From Candidatus Gerdarchaeota archaeon (GTDB lineage Archaea > Asgardarchaeota > Heimdallarchaeia > JABLTI01), in contig JAEORJ010000023.1 of the NCBI GenBank assembly GCA_016840945.1, positions 1 through 22,884 on the forward strand: DNA of 22,884 nt. The letters run 5' to 3'. How positions within the stretch are numbered: the first letter of the stretch is position 1; each line of letters begins with the position of its first letter. Below are positions 15,698 through 22,884 of the stretch, piece by piece. A program made the position numbers and the translations under genes. The notes beneath the pieces were generated by a model, which saw nothing but the letters and a program-made list of their open reading frames with translations, did no database searches and had not been told where the DNA came from.

Positions 15698-17230
15698 ATG
15701 TTAGCAATTATCCCTCTACCGCAAGAAGTTATTGAACGAACAGGCTATTTTGAATTAAATTCTAATACTAAAATAATTGCTTCAGATGAGCTTGTTTTTC
15801 TTGCTAATTATTTTAATGAACTAATCAACCTTTCAACTGATTTTAAATTGGCTATTGTAAATAGAACTGATCAACTTGAAAATACGATATCTTTAACATT
15901 AAAACCTAAAAAAGAAAAAAATTACCAACCTGAAGGTTACAACCTAAACATCACTAAAGATAGAATTGTTTTAAGTGCTACAGAACCAGTGGGAGTGTTC
16001 TATGGTTTACAAACTATTAGACAAATACTACCTAAAGAGATTGAAAAGAAATCACAAATTAAAGGAATTATCTGGACTATTCCCTGCATAACTATTAATG
16101 ATTTTCCCAGGTTTAAATGGCGAGGTTTTATGTTGGATGAAGCTCGACATTTCATGGGTAAAGAAATTGTTAAGCAGATATTGGATGTTATGGCTTTACA
16201 TAAACTCAATAAATTTCACTGGCATCTAGTTGATGACCAAGGGTGGCGCATTGAGATTAAAAAATACCCAAAGCTTGTTGAAATAGGGGCAAAACGCAAG
16301 GTTGTGACAAGGAGAGGGGAACAAGGTAATTTTGATAATGGTACAACGATCGGAGGGTATTATACTCAAGAAGATATCAAAGAAATTGTTGTCTATGCTA
16401 AGAAATTATTCATTGATGTAATCCCAGAAATAGAAATGCCCGGTCATTGCTCTGCTTCATTAGCTGCTTATCCAGAGCTCAGTTGCACTGGTGGGCCTTT
16501 TGAAGTACCTACTCGTTGGGGCATTTTTTCAGATGTTTATTGTCCGGGAAAAGATATCGTCTATCAATTCCTTCAAGATGTTCTTGATGAAGTTATGGTT
16601 TTGTTTCCCTATGAAATCATCCATATTGGTGGGGATGAAGTACCAAAAAAGAGATGGAAATCATGTCCTGATTGCCAAAAGAAAATGTTAGAATTAAATA
16701 TCGCTAACGAACACAAATTACAAGTTTATCTCACTAATTATTTTACCAAATATTTAGAAACAAAAGGCAAACGGTTGATGGGTTGGAATCAAATACTTGA
16801 TCCTGAATTATCACCAAAAGCACTCTGCCAATTTTGGTTTGGGAAAAGAAGCAATGTTATTGAGCATATAGAAAGAGGAGGAGAGGTAGTTGCTACTAAT
16901 TATCTACAAACTTATCTTGATCATCCATATAAAATCATTTCATTAAAGAAAGCATATAAGTTCAATCCAACTTTCCTAAAATTAAATCCACTACAAGAGA
17001 AACAAATCATTGGTATTGAACCACCACTTTGGACTGAAAGAATCCCTAATACGAAACGACTATATTGGCAAGCTTTTCCAAGGTTAACAGCTTATGCAGA
17101 AACAGCTTGGTTAAACAGAAAGAAAAAGAACTATAATGCTTTTCTTTCTAGACTGGTTATTTTCAATGAAAGATTGGAGATTATGGGGATAATTCCTGCA
17201 ATGGAAAAAATAGATAAAATTCAATCCTAA
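15698..17230 (+). CDS. Glycoside hydrolase family 20 beta-N-acetylhexosaminidase
   Basis: Cuts terminal beta-linked GlcNAc or GalNAc by substrate-assisted catalysis. Residues 1-135 form the N-terminal alpha/beta domain of GH20 (AIIPLPQEVIERTGYF, later GVFYGLQTIRQILP). From about 140 to 450 comes the (beta/alpha)8 barrel: FKWRGFMLDEARHFMG, then HWHLVDDQGWRIEIKKYPKL from H174, then PEIEMPGHC, then HIGGDEVPKKRW. The Asp313-Glu314 pair is the catalytic dyad, and W-x-E near the end is also present. Length 510 and no signal peptide, so it appears to act inside the cell, unlike many exported GH20s. ATG at 15698. Its stop directly abuts the stop of the toroid gene (17231) on the other strand. Confidence 0.93.
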   Translation: MLAIIPLPQEVIERTGYFELNSNTKIIASDELVFLANYFNELINLSTDFKLAIVNRTDQLENTISLTLKPKKEKNYQPEGYNLNITKDRIVLSATEPVGVFYGLQTIRQILPKEIEKKSQIKGIIWTIPCITINDFPRFKWRGFMLDEARHFMGKEIVKQILDVMALHKLNKFHWHLVDDQGWRIEIKKYPKLVEIGAKRKVVTRRGEQGNFDNGTTIGGYYTQEDIKEIVVYAKKLFIDVIPEIEMPGHCSASLAAYPELSCTGGPFEVPTRWGIFSDVYCPGKDIVYQFLQDVLDEVMVLFPYEIIHIGGDEVPKKRWKSCPDCQKKMLELNIANEHKLQVYLTNYFTKYLETKGKRLMGWNQILDPELSPKALCQFWFGKRSNVIEHIERGGEVVATNYLQTYLDHPYKIISLKKAYKFNPTFLKLNPLQEKQIIGIEPPLWTERIPNTKRLYWQAFPRLTAYAETAWLNRKKKNYNAFLSRLVIFNERLEIMGIIPAMEKIDKIQS

Positions 17231-18208
17231 TTAATATTCAATATCTATTTTCTTTGCTTTTTTCAGAATAAATAAGGCATCAATAGTCATCCAAGGATTC
17301 ATTTTCTTTTTACTTACTTCACCCCAATCTGTTGGTGAGAAATAACGTTTAGCTTCATCATTAGTTTGATAATATTTGTATTCAATTGGAAAACTTTTGT
17401 CAGTTAACATTTTTGATTCTAAAATTTCCAAAGCTTCATTCACTCTTTTATCATTAATACGATTACCTTCAGCTAATACCTTTAGTGCCATAAAAATGTC
17501 ATAATGCCAATAAGAAGGATAAATCAATTTTAACCATCTAGGATCTATTACTTCATTTGTGGATAATCCTTTGAATAGCTTTCTTTTCAAAAATACTTCG
17601 CATGCTCGATCAATTGTTTTCTCTATTAGTAAATTACCTGAATATTCCCTGAAAGCAAGAAGTGCTCTTAATGGGATTAAACTTTCATGATATGAAGAAT
17701 TAATTGCATTAGGTTTTTTATCACAGTTCCAACCACCATCTGGCCATTGGAAATCAACCAATCGTTTCACAAGCATTTCAATTCTCTCATCAAAAAAGCC
17801 TAATGAAATGATAGAGTAAATAGCATTTCCTTCTTGAGAAGCGCAAAATCGCTTTCGCCCATCAATCATTTGTTTTCTCTCCCAGTGATCATCACTTAAT
17901 AACCATTCGAATTCTTTTTCAATCCCAGGTTTTAAAAAAGCATCATTTGAAGGGTATTTTAAATCAGCTAATGAAGAGAGGATCCAATGTGCACCTAACC
18001 ATTTATTGTAGACATGAGTTTGATTTAATTTTTCATCTCTTAAATAGTAAAGCAATTGTGAAATAGTTACCGAGTTTTCTTTTAAATTTGCTAAAGTATT
18101 TTTTAGCTCTTTCGTATCAAATTCTAGTTCTAGTAATTGACTATATGTTTTCAATCTAACAGCGTAATCGGGATTATTGATCAATTGATTAACTACTTCT
18201 GAAAACAT
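17231..18208 (-). CDS. Prenyltransferase/squalene-cyclase-like alpha/alpha toroid protein
   Basis: A 325-residue soluble helical protein. Repeated helix pairs and a QW-type motif, FQWPDGGWNCD (153-163), point to the alpha/alpha-toroid fold of terpenoid cyclases and protein prenyltransferase beta-subunits. Another helix pair is around YHESLIPLRALLAFREYSG. I see no DxDD catalytic motif of squalene-hopene cyclases, and no clear set of zinc ligands of prenyltransferases, so I infer a non-cyclase member. It starts at ATG 18208, 10 bases after the stop of the LLM oxidoreductase, and is likely translated from the same mRNA. The function of such stand-alone archaeal toroid proteins is unclear. Confidence 0.6.
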   Translation of the reverse strand: MFSEVVNQLINNPDYAVRLKTYSQLLELEFDTKELKNTLANLKENSVTISQLLYYLRDEKLNQTHVYNKWLGAHWILSSLADLKYPSNDAFLKPGIEKEFEWLLSDDHWERKQMIDGRKRFCASQEGNAIYSIISLGFFDERIEMLVKRLVDFQWPDGGWNCDKKPNAINSSYHESLIPLRALLAFREYSGNLLIEKTIDRACEVFLKRKLFKGLSTNEVIDPRWLKLIYPSYWHYDIFMALKVLAEGNRINDKRVNEALEILESKMLTDKSFPIEYKYYQTNDEAKRYFSPTDWGEVSKKKMNPWMTIDALFILKKAKKIDIEY

Positions 18209-18218
18209 TTGAAAGCTC

Positions 18219-19181
18219 TCACAATCTATTCATGATTTTTTCAGCAAAATCATTGCTATAATTAATTATCTTAGAATCATACCCATCAAATAAAACTTGA
18301 AAGTACTCAAAACCCATGTTAATATAAAATTGAAATCGCTCAATTATTTCATCAGGATTACCAGCCCAAGATCCCGGAGCACCTTTTGTATAGCGCTCTT
18401 TTATCATATCGATTGGTCGGTTATATCGTGATGCTAAACTTAAATAAAATTCTTCTATTTGTTTTTCATCTTCTGTTACAAAAATTGGGATGCCTACTAC
18501 GAATAAGCTTTTTCGCACAGATGAATAATCTCGGCCAACTGTTTTACAATGAGCTTTTAAAACTTCCAAAGCATGTGCTGTTTTCTCGTTAGGCATGAAA
18601 TTACACCAATCAGCATGTTTTGCAACTAATCTAAGTAGGACTTTCTCACCCATCCCACCTATTAAAATTGGTGGATGTGGCTTCTGAACTGGTTTTGGGG
18701 CCGATAATGCATCTTTAATGGTATAATGTGCACCATCATAATTTGTTCTTGGTTCAGTCCATAATGATTTGATAATTTCCAATGCTTCTTCCAATTGCTC
18801 TAATCTTGTTTTCATCGAAGGGAAGGGAATTCCATAAGCATTATATTCTATTTCTTTCCAACCCGCACCAATACCAAAAAAAAGCCTTCCATTAGAAATT
18901 ATATCTACAGTAGCAGCTATTTTTGCTAGTAATGCAGGATATCTATAGGAATTACAAGTAACTAGTGTACCTAAGTGAATTTTCTTTGTAGCAACCGCTA
19001 GTGCGGATAATAACGACCATGCTTCAAGACAAAAACGTTCTTCTGATTTGGTATCTAAAAAGAAATGGTCACTACTCCAAATTGAATCATAACCCTGCTT
19101 TTCAGCTTCTAAAGCTATTGATTCTATGGTTTTATATTCAAATCCAAATTGTGGTTCTATTTGAATGCCAAATTTAACCAT
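18219..19181 (-). CDS. LLM-class (F420-dependent type) flavin/F420 oxidoreductase
   Basis: Numbered from the ATG at 19181, this is a 320-residue TIM-barrel enzyme of the bacterial-luciferase superfamily. Visible family signatures: MVKFGIQIEP at the first strand, EAEKQGYDSIWSSDHFF, then IHLGTLVTCNSYRYPALLAK, then RLFFGIGAGWKEIEYNAYGI, and later APKPVQKPHPPILIGGMGEK. This pattern, with the G-x-G-x-G-W loop, is typical of F420-dependent archaeal members (for example Mer-like and related reductases), though FMN-dependent members share it. The substrate is not known. I prefer ATG 19181 over TTG 19190, since the TTG is inside the AGGTTGA ribosome site. It precedes the toroid gene and is divergent from the MscS gene. 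Confidence 0.85.
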   Translation of the reverse strand: MVKFGIQIEPQFGFEYKTIESIALEAEKQGYDSIWSSDHFFLDTKSEERFCLEAWSLLSALAVATKKIHLGTLVTCNSYRYPALLAKIAATVDIISNGRLFFGIGAGWKEIEYNAYGIPFPSMKTRLEQLEEALEIIKSLWTEPRTNYDGAHYTIKDALSAPKPVQKPHPPILIGGMGEKVLLRLVAKHADWCNFMPNEKTAHALEVLKAHCKTVGRDYSSVRKSLFVVGIPIFVTEDEKQIEEFYLSLASRYNRPIDMIKERYTKGAPGSWAGNPDEIIERFQFYINMGFEYFQVLFDGYDSKIINYSNDFAEKIMNRL

Positions 19182-19253
19182 TGAGTTCAACCTATAGTTA
19201 CTTACGAGTAAGGTTTATTATATCTTCTCTAAAAAAATTAATTAGCTCTATTT

Positions 19254-19265
19254 CAAATATATATA
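19254..19265 (+). promoter_or_regulatory. TATA-box of the MscS gene
   Basis: AAATATATATAT lies about 26 bases upstream of the ATG at 19280. This spacing would produce a leaderless transcript that starts at or near that ATG. Confidence 0.4.
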
Positions 19266-19279
19266 TGGTTGTATTAATC

Positions 19280-20152
19280 ATGCCTAATTGCTTGGATGAA
19301 CAAAAGATAATTGATGTTATTATTTGTTGGTTAAAGGACAATTATATTGATATTATAATTGCTGCAGCAATTATTATTATTGGAGTTTTAATACTGGTCA
19401 TTGTAAGGAGAGAAGTAAAGCGACTTGAAAAGAAGAATAAACTTAGTGAATACTATGGAAAAATTATCATAAGAATAACACGTTGGGGATTATTTCTAGT
19501 TATTGCTATTGGAATTGTCATGGTTTTTGATATAACTATAGGTGCAATTACCAGTGTTGTTGCATTATTTGGTGGGACAATTCTTGGATTTGCAGCTATA
19601 AATACCATTGGTAATGCAATAGCTGGTTTTATCGTAATGACTTCAAAACCATTTGTCGTGGGTGATTACTTATTATATAAAGATGAAATCGCGGAAGTTA
19701 TCTCAATTGAGCTTATGTATACAAAATTGAAAACCCTTGATATGGCAACTATTTCTATACCAAATCAAGAATTGTTAAAAGAAGAATACAAGAATTTCGG
19801 GAAAAATAATCCTATTACTCGTAAGGTTTCAGTGACAATCGGATATGATGTAGACAATCAAATTGTTGAACAAGCACTTCTTGAAGCATTTGAAAGAGTG
19901 GAAAATGTGAACTTAATTAAAAAAGTAAATCCAATTATACGTATGACATCTTTTCAAAATTATGCTATGGAATATACTATGTTTTATCGAGTAAAAAATA
20001 GCCGTGAAATATATTCTGTTGATGCGGATGTTAAAAAGAGTGTTTTCCTAACTATGAAGAAATTCAATATTGATCTAAGAACACCAATATTATCTCTATC
20101 TCTTAATAATAAAGACACGACAAATAATAGTGTGAAATCTTTAAATCAATAA
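19280..20152 (+). CDS. MscS-family small-conductance mechanosensitive channel
   Basis: A 290-residue membrane protein. It has a long first helix (IDIIIAAAIIIIGVLILVIV), a second (GLFLVIAIGIVMVFDI), then the pore-lining TM3 rich in Gly/Ala (FGGTILGFAAINTIGNAIAG). After this comes the Sm-like beta domain (SKPFVVGDYLLYKDEIAEVI, then IPNQELL) and the C-terminal alpha/beta domain. This matches E. coli MscS (286 residues), which opens under membrane tension. The open frame reaches an upstream 5' end at 19181, overlapping the LLM start, but residues before M34 look unlikely to be translated. Ends in a long hairpin shared with the next gene. Confidence 0.92.
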   Translation: MPNCLDEQKIIDVIICWLKDNYIDIIIAAAIIIIGVLILVIVRREVKRLEKKNKLSEYYGKIIIRITRWGLFLVIAIGIVMVFDITIGAITSVVALFGGTILGFAAINTIGNAIAGFIVMTSKPFVVGDYLLYKDEIAEVISIELMYTKLKTLDMATISIPNQELLKEEYKNFGKNNPITRKVSVTIGYDVDNQIVEQALLEAFERVENVNLIKKVNPIIRMTSFQNYAMEYTMFYRVKNSREIYSVDADVKKSVFLTMKKFNIDLRTPILSLSLNNKDTTNNSVKSLNQ

Positions 20153-20158
20153 ATTTAA

Positions 20159-20205
20159 TTTGAAGGTCCAATTAAATTGGAACTTCAAAATTATTTTTAA
20201 TGTTT
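20159..20205. terminator. Bidirectional terminator between convergent genes
   Basis: TTTGAAG-G-TCCAAT (20159-20172), a 3-base loop, ATTGGA-A-CTTCAAA (20176-20189): 13 paired positions with one internal mismatch. The plus strand then has a T-rich tail (ATTATTTTTAATGTTTTT); on the minus strand AT-rich sequence follows too. It sits right after the MscS stop (20152) and before the minus-strand stop (20197). Confidence 0.7.
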
Positions 20206-21198
20206 TTCTTCTGCTTGTTTTACAACATCATCTGGCAAATGTATCGCGAATAAGCATCGAGAATCATTATTTAGTATTGTTTCTAAGACTTCAACATCAA
20301 CAGGTTGATCTAAAATCACATCCCACTGGTTTTTATAATAGCCAGCACTACAATCACAGAATTTTGATGGCACTTCTACAGCTCCAGTTTTTAATGCTTC
20401 TCTGACCCAAGCGCAATGACAATAATAGTATTTTTTGAGATTTTCATCTTTTTCATGGAGGAATTTCTTTGTTTGATAAGGAATTTTTTCAGCATAGATA
20501 ATGTTACCTCGTCGTTTACCGCTTTCTATTTGTTGATTATTTTTAACATGCTCTACTACTTCATCATCAACTTCTTGAGTATAGAAGAGAGTCTTATCAT
20601 CTCTGTGTTTCTCTAAAGTTTTAATGAATTCATTATTTCTATTCTTTAAATAATCATCAACATTTCCAGCTTCCAAAAATTTCTCTCGTTGACGGTTATA
20701 ACTTTCCTTTGGGATACCATGTAGATTACTCACTAATATTTTATGGCAAGTTTTTTCATCTAAATTTGCATTCAAACGATCAATTACTTGCTTAGTTATT
20801 TCCGGTTTATCTTCATGTGTTCTTCCTAATTCTGGGAAATTTATTCCATTCAAAATTTCTTTTGCTTTTTCTTCGCCTACCTCTTCAATTAATTCTTTAG
20901 ATAAGTTAACAAGAACATCACTACCATCTATAAGCTCATAAAGACCTACAAGCATTGGTTCATTTCCTGAGAAGTAGCAGTATCTGATTAAAGCGTAAAA
21001 AATTTCTTTTTTATTATTACCAATATCAATTAGATATTGAGCATACCTAATTACATCTTCTTCAATAGCTGAATCAATATCTTTGTTTAAATCGATTAAA
21101 TAATCATTAAATTCTGTTACAAATTTCATTGATTCTTCAATTAATTCACTTGTATAATTTCTTTTCTCACAAAATTTTTTGAATTCTTCAATATTCAT
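20197..21198 (-). CDS. Cys/His-rich conserved protein (DUF6144-like)
   Basis: A 333-residue soluble protein. The first about 120 residues are helical (IEEFKKFCEKRNYTSELIEE and following). The C-terminal part has two metal-site-like clusters, YYCHCAWVREALK (C260, H261, C262) and KFCDCSAGYYKNQW (C281, C283), then ILDQPVDVEVLETIL and SRCLFAIHLP. I recall this CHC-W-REA...FC-CSAGYYK pattern from the DUF6144 family, but without a search this is tentative; its function is unknown. It could bind zinc or an iron-sulfur cluster, or be an enzyme with the cysteines as catalytic residues. ATG at 21198. It is convergent with MscS through the shared terminator and divergent from the DinB-like gene. Confidence 0.6.
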   Translation of the reverse strand: MNIEEFKKFCEKRNYTSELIEESMKFVTEFNDYLIDLNKDIDSAIEEDVIRYAQYLIDIGNNKKEIFYALIRYCYFSGNEPMLVGLYELIDGSDVLVNLSKELIEEVGEEKAKEILNGINFPELGRTHEDKPEITKQVIDRLNANLDEKTCHKILVSNLHGIPKESYNRQREKFLEAGNVDDYLKNRNNEFIKTLEKHRDDKTLFYTQEVDDEVVEHVKNNQQIESGKRRGNIIYAEKIPYQTKKFLHEKDENLKKYYYCHCAWVREALKTGAVEVPSKFCDCSAGYYKNQWDVILDQPVDVEVLETILNNDSRCLFAIHLPDDVVKQAEEKH

Positions 21199-21336
21199 TT
21201 TAATTTTCTCCTATTAGTATCTTGTTTTTATTATTCATTAATGATTTTAAATATTTCTCATAGTATTGAGAATGAGTTTACCTTTTTTTAAGAAATGATT
21301 TCTATCTTGTTATACAGTTCTATTTTAGCTGATAAG

Positions 21337-21346
21337 TTTAAATATA
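21337..21346 (+). promoter_or_regulatory. TATA-box of the DinB-like gene
   Basis: TTTAAATATA followed by purine-rich GGAGAGAGG. The expected start of transcription is near 21367, about 48 bases ahead of the ATG at 21415. Confidence 0.45.
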
Positions 21347-21414
21347 GGAGAGAGGTTTTGAAAAAGAAAAGTCTTAAATCCTTAAGTGCCTTTTTCTAAT
21401 TGTGGTCTCTTAAA

Positions 21415-21903
21415 ATGACATTTGATGGTGAAGCTATATGGCTTACAAGTGGTTTGCTAACCCAATTTACAAGCACCTGGAAGATGCTAATGGAAGCAAT
21501 TGATAATTGCCCTGATGAGTGTTGGTATGGTACCGATAAGGATTGGAACTTTTCTCGAACAGTCTATCATATAATCGAAACTCAGGAATTTTATATTCGA
21601 AACACACCTGAAGGCATGGTTTGGGGTAAACTTTTGGTTGATAAAGAAAATAAAGATACTCCACCAGAAGAAATTTACCCAGAAAAAGCAGTTTTATTAG
21701 AATATCTTAATGACATAGGCAACCAAATTAAAGATTATTTGAAAATTATAACAAAAGAGGAATTATTAGAAAAAGATGGCTTTAAATGGTTTAGCTCTAT
21801 ATTTGAGAAGCTTCTCTACCTTTTAAGACACAATGCACATCACTTAGGTGAATTAGGACGCATGTTACGCGAATGGAATTGTGAAAGAATGCATTGGCAA
21901 TAA
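21415..21903 (+). CDS. DinB-fold (DinB/YfiT family) protein
   Basis: Four-helix-bundle protein of 162 residues. The three-histidine metal site of the DinB/YfiT superfamily is seen: H52 in VYHIIE, then H139 and H143 in RHNAHHLGELGRML (numbered from ATG 21415). Family members bind Ni/Zn and include thiol transferases and YfiT-like hydrolases; this one has no assigned reaction. A TTG at 21400 would add five residues (MWSLK), but I see no ribosome site there. It is followed by the radical SAM gene 69 bases later on the same strand. Confidence 0.75.
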   Translation: MTFDGEAIWLTSGLLTQFTSTWKMLMEAIDNCPDECWYGTDKDWNFSRTVYHIIETQEFYIRNTPEGMVWGKLLVDKENKDTPPEEIYPEKAVLLEYLNDIGNQIKDYLKIITKEELLEKDGFKWFSSIFEKLLYLLRHNAHHLGELGRMLREWNCERMHWQ

Positions 21904-21972
21904 AAAAGCAAAAAGGCCTTCATTATTTCTAGATAAAAAAAACTTAAAGCAGTTAGATAATAAAATGAAGTA

Positions 21973-22884
21973 ATGAAGATTGAAGAGATAGAAGCAAAAT
22001 CACTCATTCGTACGAGTGGACCGTCAATATTCTCTTGGGCCGAGATTTATCTCAATCCATACCAGGGGTGCTATCATGATTGTCGCTATTGTGACGGCAA
22101 ATCAGAGCATTATCATATGCATGATGATTTTGGTAATTTGATCAAGGTAAAAATAAATGCACCTGAATTATTTGAAAAATTCTTGAGGAAAAGTGGTTAT
22201 AGTTCAGTGCATCGTAAAGAGCAATTTGCAATTTATGATTTTTTCCCCGATTTAAAAACTGCTAAATCTTATAAAAATAGTAAAGCCATTATCAATATTG
22301 GTGGTGGAGTTTGTGATGTGTATCAACCTGCAGAAAAAGAAGTAAAGATGACTAGAAAACTTCTTGAGATTGTTTATGACTATCAGCTACCACTTTGGAT
22401 TTTAACAAAGAGTAACCTTGTACTTCGCGATCTTGATATTATTAAAAAAATCAATGAAGAAACATATGCTTGTATTAATTTTACAATTACTTTACAAAAT
22501 GAACGAGCTCAAAAAATCTTTGAACCAAAAGCGAGTACTACAAGCCAAAGATTTGAAGCAATTAGAATACTAAGAAATGAAGGAATACATGCAGGAGTCT
22601 ATTTCTATCCAGCACTACCTTTTATTGGAGATACTGAAGAAAATATTCAAGCAATCTATCAGAATGCTAAAAAAGCTGGAGCAGAATTTGTTTATTGTTT
22701 TGGTTTAACACTGAAACCTGGCAGAAATAAAGTCGAATTCATGAGAACTTTAGCTAATCATTATCCTGAGTTATATCCAAAATATCAAGCTCTTTATGGA
22801 AATAACAATAAGTATGGACACCTAGATTACGAGCAATTTAAAGAGATGGGATTAGTTTGGCCTGAGATCAAAGGTTTCAAATAT
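21973..22884 (+). CDS. Radical SAM protein, spore-photoproduct-lyase-like, C-terminus cut by window edge
   Basis: Translated by hand from the ATG at 21973; the frame stays open for 304 codons to the window end. C33-x3-C37-x2-C40 (GCYHDCRYC) is the [4Fe-4S] cluster motif of the radical SAM superfamily, placed 30 residues in. The adjacent NPYQGCYHDCRYCDG, the later GGGVCDVYQPAEKE and TRKLLEIVYDYQLPLWILTK fit the SPL-related subfamily (COG1533-like) of archaea and bacteria. The region near 200-225 (EAIRILRNEGIHAGVYFYPA) is the barrel's sugar-phosphate side. Many members near DinB/YfiT or stand-alone have no known substrate. An upstream mini-ORF ATG-AAG-TAA overlaps the start by TAATG, so weak coupling is possible. 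Confidence 0.85.
   Translation, partial: MKIEEIEAKSLIRTSGPSIFSWAEIYLNPYQGCYHDCRYCDGKSEHYHMHDDFGNLIKVKINAPELFEKFLRKSGYSSVHRKEQFAIYDFFPDLKTAKSYKNSKAIINIGGGVCDVYQPAEKEVKMTRKLLEIVYDYQLPLWILTKSNLVLRDLDIIKKINEETYACINFTITLQNERAQKIFEPKASTTSQRFEAIRILRNEGIHAGVYFYPALPFIGDTEENIQAIYQNAKKAGAEFVYCFGLTLKPGRNKVEFMRTLANHYPELYPKYQALYGNNNKYGHLDYEQFKEMGLVWPEIKGFKY

Noticed and set aside
21904..21972. Riboswitch or strong terminator between DinB-like and radical SAM genes
   Set aside because: Only AAGGCCTT and A-rich sequence are present; not enough structure to call.
1..22884. CRISPR array, tRNA, rRNA, transposase or integrase
   Set aside because: No spaced repeats, cloverleaf, rRNA-like stretch or transposase motif was found by reading both strands.

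Overview
This is an AT-rich archaeal chromosome segment. Archaeal signs are a type-2 (archaeal/eukaryotic) methionine aminopeptidase, a CDP-alcohol phosphotransferase of the archaeal lipid type, an F420-type luciferase-like oxidoreductase, TATA-box promoters 25-30 bases upstream of starts, Zn-ribbon mini-proteins, a DUF4332-like protein and a surface protein ending in a PGF-CTERM-like anchor. Bacterial-type MutS and MutL, the lysine-rich tail on MetAP2 and the NIPA-like membrane protein would suit an Asgard (Loki/Heimdall-like) or another mesophilic archaeon. That placement is an inference, because no rRNA or ribosomal protein gene is present. Several genes appear to start with TTG behind a good Shine-Dalgarno sequence.

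Layout. Bases 1-1764, minus strand: a truncated PD-(D/E)XK nuclease-like gene, a hypothetical gene and the CDP-alcohol phosphotransferase. Bases about 1936-2180: a structured, relatively GC-rich RNA, best read as RNase P RNA on the minus strand. Bases 2370-5671: a small plus-strand gene facing a Zn-ribbon gene and a helical-repeat (TPR-like) gene, then MetAP2. Bases 5800-7560: a self-contained unit (promoter, signal peptide, haem-binding/DOMON-like surface protein, anchor, terminator). Bases 7790-13524: mutL and mutS on the minus strand, with a NIPA/EamA-like transporter between them on the plus strand. Bases 13792-17230: a DUF4332-like gene, a GrpB-family gene, a Zn-ribbon mini-protein and a GH20 hexosaminidase. 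Bases 17231-20152: an alpha/alpha-toroid protein in tandem with an LLM oxidoreductase, divergent from an MscS channel. Bases 20197-22884: a Cys/His protein (DUF6144-like), a DinB-fold protein and a radical SAM protein cut by the window end.

Functionally the window is mostly housekeeping and accessory single-gene units rather than one long operon. Themes are mismatch repair (mutS, mutL), protein and RNA maturation (MetAP2, RNase P), membrane and envelope (CDP-alcohol phosphotransferase, MscS, NIPA-like, surface protein), amino-sugar hydrolysis (GH20) and redox or radical chemistry (LLM, radical SAM). No CRISPR array, tRNA, rRNA or insertion sequence was seen. The best candidates for a closer look are the RNase P RNA, the histone-like tail on MetAP2, the surface protein unit, the toroid/LLM pair and the nuclease pair at the left edge.
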